From Flavobacteriales bacterium (GTDB taxonomy: Bacteria > Bacteroidota > Bacteroidia > Flavobacteriales > Flavobacteriaceae): 30,807 bases of DNA. Every line of letters starts with the position of its first letter. Positions within the stretch are counted from its first letter, which is position 1. The notes beneath the pieces are model-generated. The model saw only the letters and a list, made by a program, of their open reading frames with translations. It made no database searches and was not told the origin of the DNA. Below, in pieces: positions 25,946-30,807 of this stretch. The stretch is from positions 1 to 30,807 of the forward strand of contig PDQE01000031.1 of NCBI GenBank assembly GCA_002747735.1, written 5' to 3'. The translations under genes and the position numbers were made by a program.

Positions 25946-26662
25946 TTAATATTTAAATTCATTTTTGAATAATAATTGCTGTCGCTGATAATAATTATTT
26001 AATGCTAAGATAGCCTCTTGTGCGGAACTTTCCAAAAATTCTTGTCTGGGATTAGTCCGTGTGACATAGATGGCATCATCATCTGCATAAACGGTAACCA
26101 GACTGGATATGCCGGGGAGTGGTTTTTCTGTAATTTTTACCACGTAAGGAAATTGCCGGCTGCTATTACTGTATTTTTGATAAAAATAATCATAAAAATC
26201 CTTTGCCGGTTTAGTAATGACTTCTTCTACCACCAGGCCTTTTATTTCAATACCGGAATCGGTATTCCGTATCTTAGTTGATTTTTGAACATTTCCAAGC
26301 ACCAATGTGTCTTTATCTATAAGCTGTTCGCCTTTTCGTATAAATAAATATAGCTTTATTTGTTCTGCCGGTTGGCGGTTTACTTTTAGTGTAGTAAGTA
26401 CCTTGCTTTCTTCCGGATCTAATGAAAATTTACCGGATTGCTGATTCTTGGATATATTGCCCGTAGTTCCGGTTTTTAGGCCTACTAATAAATACAAAAG
26501 TTCTTGTTGATAGATATTGGTTTTATTCTCTGCTATGCCTTCTATGGATATCATCCCTTCGTTTTCTACCACTTTTATGGTAGCTTCTACTTCAGGATTA
26601 ATAACTTGTGCATAACCCGAAAAACAGATGATTAAAAGTAATATATAGAATAGCTTATTCAT
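25946..26662 (-). CDS. csgE: Curli secretion factor CsgE with extra N-terminal CsgC/CsgH-like domain
   Basis: CsgE caps the periplasmic side of CsgG and feeds it subunits. E. coli CsgE is 129 residues; this one is 238. The signal peptide ends at SGYA|QVI. The CsgE domain is the C-terminal half (about 138-238): IKGLVVEEVITKPAKDFYDYFYQKY, VVKITEKPLPG, QEAILALNNYYQRQQLL, with the expected terminal helix. The N-terminal half (about 21-125) is an added beta-rich domain: MISIEGIAENKT, ELLYLLVGLKTGTTG, QQSGKFSLDPEESKVLTTLKVN. The QSG-x-F-L-P-E-x-x-VL pattern is like that of CsgH/CsgC, the small Ig-fold proteins that hold curlin soluble, but this assignment is by eye. The gene lies 60 bases after the second csgB-like gene. 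Confidence 0.9.
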   Translation of the reverse strand: MNKLFYILLLIICFSGYAQVINPEVEATIKVVENEGMISIEGIAENKTNIYQQELLYLLVGLKTGTTGNISKNQQSGKFSLDPEESKVLTTLKVNRQPAEQIKLYLFIRKGEQLIDKDTLVLGNVQKSTKIRNTDSGIEIKGLVVEEVITKPAKDFYDYFYQKYSNSSRQFPYVVKITEKPLPGISSLVTVYADDDAIYVTRTNPRQEFLESSAQEAILALNNYYQRQQLLFKNEFKY

Positions 26663-26722
26663 GTTTGTTTTAATTGGAGCAAGTTAAATAAAAATTATGA
26701 AGAAAGTTGGCAATTAGCCAAT

Positions 26723-27124
26723 TTAGTTATTGGTAATAATAACGTCTTTATTTGTTCCCGTTTGCCTAATGGTAGCATTTTTCATTAAGCTGTTTTCACC
26801 AAATATATGGATGCTGTTGTTTTTTCCTTGTTGGATGACATTTAAGTTAAAATCATTTTTACCGTATGCACTAATAAAGAAATAACCGTTAAAACTCCCT
26901 TCCTGATAAATATTGATGTTTTCTTTTGGCGAAGTTTGTATGAATGAGGTGTTGTAATTGCCGTTCTGGAAAATTTTTGTTTGCGATATTACATTTGAAC
27001 TGTTATCAAAATAAGCAGCTATAAGTGCAGAGTTGTTATCACTTAATTCCTGAGCATAACCTGATAGGCCTATGGTTATAAAGTATACAGATAGCATTCC
27101 CAATACAATATTTTTTCTTTTCAT
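26723..27124 (-). CDS. csgB: CsgB-like curlin-repeat protein, copy 2
   Basis: A 133-residue secreted protein with a signal peptide ending GLSGYA|QEL. The mature part has a few degenerate curlin-type repeats (ISQTKIFQNGNYNTSFIQ, INIYQEGSFNGYFFI, LNVIQQGKNNSIHIFG, ATIRQTGTNKDVIITNN). It is short, like E. coli CsgB (151), and most likely acts as the nucleator that seeds fibre growth on the cell surface. It is paralogous and equal in length to the protein at 29026-29427; the two share the C-terminal block LMKNATIRQTGT. It is separated from csgA-like 2 by a terminator and is the first gene of the csgB-E-F-G run. Confidence 0.85.
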   Translation of the reverse strand: MKRKNIVLGMLSVYFITIGLSGYAQELSDNNSALIAAYFDNSSNVISQTKIFQNGNYNTSFIQTSPKENINIYQEGSFNGYFFISAYGKNDFNLNVIQQGKNNSIHIFGENSLMKNATIRQTGTNKDVIITNN

Positions 27125-27272
27125 CTTTTTATTTGTTAATGGTAAGATATGGATGTCTAAGATTTATCGGTTCCATAAAAAATATAATTTGTGGGTATTT
27201 TTCCATTAAACCATTTCTAAGTATAATCGATTAATTATTTTGACTCAGTTCATTTTGTAACAAAAATTTTTT

Positions 27273-27312
27273 AAAAAACAGAAGTGAAGCATTATAACTT
27301 CACTTCTGTTTT
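27273..27312 (-). terminator. Terminator/attenuator after csgA-like 2
   Basis: AAAACAGAAGTGAAG and CTTCACTTCTGTTTT pair perfectly over 15 bp around an 8-base loop, ending in T6 on the minus strand. It begins 11 bases after the csgA-like 2 stop and precedes csgB-like 2, so it may hold back transcription of the downstream secretion genes. Confidence 0.85.
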
Positions 27313-27323
27313 AAGAACATAAA

Positions 27324-28535
27324 TTAGTTAGACTGGAAATTTAATGAAACATTTCCTACACCTACTTGGTTTAAAGTGTGCGAATGACCCATGCCAAATT
27401 GTGCAGAAGCACTAATGTTACCTAAACCAGTTTGGTTTATATTAGCAAAGTTTGAGGTGCCACTTTGTAAAACACCAGAAATGTTTGCAATACCATCTTG
27501 GTTTACATAAGCTTCGTTAAGTGAGCCAATTTGTAGAACACCACTAGCATTAAACAAACCTGTTTGGTTAGTTAATGCAAGGTTACCTAATCCATTTTGG
27601 TCTGTACCACTAATATTTGCCAAACCGTCTTGGAAAGTGTAAGATTCGTTAGCTACTCCAAGTTGATTTTGAAAAGAAATATTACCTAAACCAGTTTGTG
27701 AAACATATGCAATATTAAGATCACCATTTTGTGTTTGATAAGCCTGGTTACTTATAGCAGGCCCACCTTGGTCAACAGTAGCATTATTAAAGCTGCCACT
27801 TTGTGTTTGTATAGAAAGGTTGCTTCCTCCTACACCTAAATCATTTTGATAAGCAATGGCATAGTTGTCATTTCCATACTGTGTTTGATAGGCTTCATTA
27901 AAAGACTCATATTGTATAACATACGCATTATTATCTATTCCTTCCTGATATTGGTTAGAATAATTTAAGAAACCATTTTGGTAAGCATCGGCATAATTAC
28001 CACTACCTCTTTGGGTTTGGTAAGCCGTATTCAATATACCTGTTTGGTTTATAACAGCATGACTTCCCAAAATTCCATTTGCCATGGTACGTTGGTCTTG
28101 ATTGGCGTAGTTGCCAACACCATTTTGGTAAACTTCACCAGTGTTTTGATCCCATCTTTGCAATTGATAATTAACATTGCCCGTTCCAACTTGTTCTGCT
28201 ATCTGTACATTGTCTTCTGCCCAACCTAGGCCTTGCTCTTGTCTTGAAAAGTTAAAAGCACCTGTTTGGGTTATAGACGCATCATTTCTGTCGCCTTTTT
28301 GGTCTATACCGGCATCGTTGAATGATCCAACTTGCAATACGGTAGCCATATTATCCTCGCCACCTAATGGGTTTATAGCACCATTTTGGCTTACAAGAGA
28401 ATTGTTATCATTCCCTATTTGAACTATAGCCGAACCGTTGTTTACTCCTGTTTGATTTACAGTGCTCGTATTATTCTGAGCAAAAATCATTCCTGTTGCA
28501 CCTATTAAAAGTGCGGATAAAAATACTTTTTTCAT
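27324..28535 (-). CDS. csgA: CsgA-like major curlin subunit, copy 2
   Basis: A 403-residue secreted amyloid subunit. The signal peptide MKKVFLSALLIGATGMIFA|QNN is followed almost entirely by curlin repeats of about 21-22 residues, with Gln-x-Gly-x-x-Asn and a following Gln at fixed positions (VNQTGVNNGSAIVQIGNDNN, YQTQRGSGNYADAYQNG, TNQTGLFNASGVLQIG). I count about 17 units, against five in E. coli CsgA (151 residues). Such repeats stack as a beta-solenoid and polymerise outside the cell into curli-type fibres. The C-terminus ends NQVGVGNVSLNFQSN, nearly the same as copy 1. It is 22 residues longer than copy 1, one repeat unit. Confidence 0.92.
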   Translation of the reverse strand: MKKVFLSALLIGATGMIFAQNNTSTVNQTGVNNGSAIVQIGNDNNSLVSQNGAINPLGGEDNMATVLQVGSFNDAGIDQKGDRNDASITQTGAFNFSRQEQGLGWAEDNVQIAEQVGTGNVNYQLQRWDQNTGEVYQNGVGNYANQDQRTMANGILGSHAVINQTGILNTAYQTQRGSGNYADAYQNGFLNYSNQYQEGIDNNAYVIQYESFNEAYQTQYGNDNYAIAYQNDLGVGGSNLSIQTQSGSFNNATVDQGGPAISNQAYQTQNGDLNIAYVSQTGLGNISFQNQLGVANESYTFQDGLANISGTDQNGLGNLALTNQTGLFNASGVLQIGSLNEAYVNQDGIANISGVLQSGTSNFANINQTGLGNISASAQFGMGHSHTLNQVGVGNVSLNFQSN

Positions 28536-29025
28536 AGTAAAAAGATTTAAGTTAAATTATTAGTTTAGTTGCCCGTTGTATTACAGGCTTGCTTTAATGT
28601 TGCAACAGCTGTTATTGTAGTTTTTAAAATAATTGTTGCACATTTTTAAATTCAATATTTATTGAATTTAAGGGTCGAAATTTTAGCTAAAATTATTTTA
28701 AAACCTGTTGGGTAAGAAAATAGAGATAAAGAGAAAGTTTGTTGGTTTTATCATCCTTTAACATAGCAACATGTTTTAAATTATGATACAAACATAGGTA
28801 ATAGATTAATACAAGAATATAGGGAAAAACCCCTTTTTTTAAAATGCGGTGTTTATTTGGGGTTAATAAGATAAACAACGTAGTTGTTATCAAAAAGGAT
28901 AAGACTCAAGCCTAAGCCATTTATAAAAAGAAAAGATTTAATTCAATAAATAAACTTTAGTATTCTGGGAATTTCACAAATTTTTTTTTATAAATTACTC
29001 CTTTTAGTGTTTGAAGAAATTGATT
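28536..29025. other. 490-base regulatory gap upstream of csgA-like 2
   Basis: Contains the csgA-like 2 leader, an AACAGCTGTT palindrome (28604-28613) and a long inverted repeat (28646-28671). A hairpin at 28870-28891 (GATAAACAAC/GTTGTTATC, one bulged A) might help end csgB-like 1 transcription. A 66-codon frame at 28693-28893 has no signal, motif or biased composition and is not called. Confidence 0.5.
28646..28671. promoter_or_regulatory. Inverted repeat with conserved box upstream of csgA-like 2
   Basis: TTAAATTCAAT and ATTGAATTTAA are perfect 11-bp arms around ATTT. The right half begins a 14-base box (28661-28674, ATTGAATTTAAGGG) that recurs upstream of csgA-like 1. It is a candidate regulator-binding site about 110-140 bases before the ATG. 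Confidence 0.5.
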
Positions 29026-29427
29026 TCAATTATTAGTAATAATAATCTGCTTGTCTGTACCTGTTTGCCGGATGGTGGCGTTTTTCATTAGTTCATTTTC
29101 TCCAAATACTTGAATGGAGTTGCCGCTGCCTTGTTGTAATACGTCTATAGAGAAGTCTTTAGATCCGAAAGCACTGATAAAGAAATAACTGTTGTAATCA
29201 CCTATTTGCCCTACCTGAATAAGGGATTTTTCATCAGTTTGTACACCTATATCGTTGTAGTTGCCCAGTTGTAAAAGAAAAGTTTCGGCAACTACCTGTG
29301 CAGAATAATCTCCGATTTTAAAGTAATTGTTTATTAAGGCAGAATTAGAATCAGTTAATTGTTGGGCTTGGCTTATGTAAAAGGATAACCCAACAAACAC
29401 AATTAATAAAAGTAACCTTTTCTTCAT
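29026..29427 (-). CDS. csgB: CsgB-like curlin-repeat protein, copy 1
   Basis: A 133-residue secreted protein paralogous to the one at 26723-27124. The signal peptide is MKKRLLLLIVFVGLSFYISQA|QQL. Curlin-type segments follow (FLLQLGNYNDIGVQ, SLIQVGQIGDYNSYFFI, IDVLQQGSGNSIQVFG, ATIRQTGTDKQIIITNN). It is a candidate nucleator partnering csgA-like 1, which ends 72 bases upstream. A minus-strand -7 box (29432-29439) abuts the start codon, so it may also be transcribed with little or no leader. Confidence 0.84.
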   Translation of the reverse strand: MKKRLLLLIVFVGLSFYISQAQQLTDSNSALINNYFKIGDYSAQVVAETFLLQLGNYNDIGVQTDEKSLIQVGQIGDYNSYFFISAFGSKDFSIDVLQQGSGNSIQVFGENELMKNATIRQTGTDKQIIITNN

Positions 29428-29431
29428 AAGA

Positions 29432-29439
29432 CAAAGATA
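29432..29439 (-). promoter_or_regulatory. -7-like box next to csgB-like 1
   Basis: The minus strand reads TATCTTTG, a TAnnTTTG match, ending four bases before the ATG at 29427. If used, the mRNA would be leaderless or nearly so. It could be a chance match in the terminator tail. Confidence 0.3.
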
Positions 29440-29483
29440 AAAAAAATAGAAGTAGAAACAAAACTTGTCTCCACTTCTATTTT
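29439..29483 (-). terminator. Terminator/attenuator after csgA-like 1
   Basis: AAAATAGAAGT and ACTTCTATTTT pair over 11 bp, with AGA/TCT extending the stem past a CC bulge, and T8 follows on the minus strand. It sits 16 bases after the csgA-like 1 stop, the same place as the hairpin after copy 2, although the stem sequence has diverged. Confidence 0.8.
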
Positions 29484-29499
29484 AGTAAGGTATAATTAA

Positions 29500-30645
29500 T
29501 TAGTTAGACTGGAATACAAAAGAGTTGTTTCCTATACCAACTTGATTTACGTTATTGCTGTGTTCTGTGCCAAATTGGAAAGAATTACTTACGTTAAACA
29601 ATCCGTCTTGGTAAATATCTGCTTTGTTACTCAAACCACTCTGAAGTACATAAGACTGGTTTACCCAACCTATTTGGTCAACTTCGGAATAGTTATAGAA
29701 ACCTAATTGATTCACTTCACTGAAATTTAACCAACCGTCTTGGTAGGTATAAGATTCATTAGCTATGCCTGCTTGGTTTTGGTAGGAAGTATTGGTTAGG
29801 CCGGTTTGCTTTGCCAAAGCTACGTTATCATCTCCCAATTGTGTTTGGAATGCCCAGTTATCTATTGCTGGCCCGCCTTGATCTACTGTAGCAGTATTAA
29901 AACTTCCGTTTTGGTTTTGCATAGCCAAGTTTAAGCCACCTGCAGCTATATCGTTTTGATAAGCAACAGCGTAGTTGTTTTCTCCATATTGTTTTTGATA
30001 AGCTGCGTTCAATGCCTCATATTGTACAACATAGGCTTCATTATTTGTTCCTTCCTGATATTGGTCGGAATAATTTAGAACACCATCTTGCAAGGCATCG
30101 GCAAAGTTTCCACTACCTCTTTGGGTTTGGTAAGCCTCATTTAATGTTCCGGTTTGGTTTATAATAGCATGGTTTCCTAAAATTCCATTTGTCATGGTTT
30201 GTTGGTCTTGATTGGCATAGTTGTTTAAACCATTTTGGTAAACTTCACCGGTGTTTTGGTCCCATCTTTGCAATTGATAATTCTTATTACCTATACCATT
30301 TTGTTCGGCTTTTTGAACGTTGTCTTCTGCCCAGCCTGTGCCTTGGCTTTGGCGGGACATGTTATCGATACCGGTTTGTGTTATGGAAGCATTATTTCTG
30401 TCTCCGAGTTGGTTAATTTTGGCATCGTTCATTGAGCCTAACTGTAATACTGTAGCCGTATTATCCTCACCGCCCAGTACATTCATGGAACCATTTTGGT
30501 CAACTTGAGAATTGTTGTCATTTCCTATTTGAACTACAGTAGAACCGTTGTTAACTCCTGTTTGATTTACAGTGCTCGTATTATTCTGAGCAAAAATCAT
30601 TCCTGTTGCACCTATTAAAAGTGCGGATAAAAATACTTTTTTCAT
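29500..30645 (-). CDS. csgA: CsgA-like major curlin subunit, copy 1
   Basis: A 381-residue secreted curlin-repeat protein, paralogue of the one at 27324-28535. Its first 35 residues, through the signal peptide (cleavage IFA|QNN), are the same, and 94 bases of DNA at the 5' end are identical. About 16 repeat units follow the Q-x-G-x-x-N pattern (ITQTGIDNMSRQSQG, YQTQRGSGNFADALQDG). The C-terminal repeats are richer in aromatics than in copy 2 (DGWLNFSEVNQLGFYNYSEV, IGWVNQSYVLQ). The end (NQVGIGNNSFVFQSN) matches copy 2. It is the first gene of the locus in this window. Confidence 0.92.
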   Translation of the reverse strand: MKKVFLSALLIGATGMIFAQNNTSTVNQTGVNNGSTVVQIGNDNNSQVDQNGSMNVLGGEDNTATVLQLGSMNDAKINQLGDRNNASITQTGIDNMSRQSQGTGWAEDNVQKAEQNGIGNKNYQLQRWDQNTGEVYQNGLNNYANQDQQTMTNGILGNHAIINQTGTLNEAYQTQRGSGNFADALQDGVLNYSDQYQEGTNNEAYVVQYEALNAAYQKQYGENNYAVAYQNDIAAGGLNLAMQNQNGSFNTATVDQGGPAIDNWAFQTQLGDDNVALAKQTGLTNTSYQNQAGIANESYTYQDGWLNFSEVNQLGFYNYSEVDQIGWVNQSYVLQSGLSNKADIYQDGLFNVSNSFQFGTEHSNNVNQVGIGNNSFVFQSN

Positions 30646-30751
30646 AGAAAAAAATTTAAGTTAAAATTTAAAAATATAAGTTGTATTATCGTACACGCTC
30701 ATTGCATTTTGTTTTTAACAATAGCTATACGTTGTAAATCCAAACAAACTA

Positions 30752-30765
30752 ATTGAATTTAAGGG
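30752..30765. promoter_or_regulatory. Conserved upstream box of csgA-like 1
   Basis: ATTGAATTTAAGGG matches 28661-28674 exactly and lies 107-120 bases before the ATG (copy 2: 126-139). Here it is not part of an inverted repeat. Nearer the ATG, both leaders also share GTTGTATTA and TTTAAGTTAAA on the plus strand. Confidence 0.45.
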
Positions 30766-30807
30766 CCAATTTTGTTGTTAAAATACGTGTTGAGGAAAAG
30801 GAAAAAA

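Noticed and set aside
28693..28893. 66-codon minus-strand frame between the curli cassettes
   Set aside because: No recognisable start context, motif or coding composition; it lies in the AT-rich regulatory gap.
27324..30645. Periodic repeats resembling a CRISPR or satellite array
   Set aside because: The periodicity is of about 22 codons inside open frames with protein-level conservation (QxGxxN). The DNA units vary and there are no spacers.

Overview
The window comes from the chromosome of a Bacteroidetes bacterium, almost certainly Flavobacteriia. The DNA is AT-rich, and Shine-Dalgarno sites are absent. Many genes are preceded by the TAnnTTTG -7 box typical of that group. The gene families also fit: class II ribonucleotide reductase, a long PurF-like protein, a DUF4296 lipoprotein, GSCFA, an OmpA protein with thrombospondin type-3 repeats, and a flavobacterial curli locus. 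I cannot name the genus. No rRNA, tRNA, insertion sequence, prophage or CRISPR array was seen.

Positions 1-22450 are mostly housekeeping genes in short, often divergent transcription units. From left to right: nrdJ (+), mutS (-, TTG start), a SPOUT/TrmH RNA methyltransferase (+), two lipoproteins (-), a long amidophosphoribosyltransferase-like protein (-), a PfkB kinase (-), sufE (+), a PpiD-type periplasmic foldase (+), an OmpA/TSP3 porin (+), thiL (-), a metallophosphoesterase that appears frameshifted (+), a DUF4296 lipoprotein (+), an SDR epimerase (-), a MarC membrane protein and a small FAD oxidoreductase as a pair (+), a decayed GSCFA gene (+), and a single-domain rhodanese (-).

Positions 22609-30645 form a curli (functional amyloid) locus, all on the minus strand. 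In transcription order it reads csgA-like 1, csgB-like 1, csgA-like 2, csgB-like 2, csgE, csgF, csgG, and a beta-propeller lipoprotein. The A-B pair is duplicated. Each csgA copy is followed by a strong terminator hairpin, which could make subunit mRNA much more abundant than secretion-machinery mRNA. The machinery departs from the E. coli pattern in three ways. CsgE has an extra N-terminal domain that looks like the CsgC/CsgH-type amyloid chaperone fold. CsgG has a C-terminal extension that looks like an outer-membrane beta-barrel, and its constriction loop is altered. A CarboxypepD-reg/FN3/TolB-propeller lipoprotein starts directly at the csgG stop codon. This remodelled locus is the strongest candidate for under-described biology here.

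Other signals: a 31-bp element (one mismatch) lies just after the stop codons of two unrelated genes 6 kb apart, in the same orientation relative to transcription. The metallophosphoesterase would be restored by one extra A in a homopolymer. The GSCFA gene has an internal deletion.
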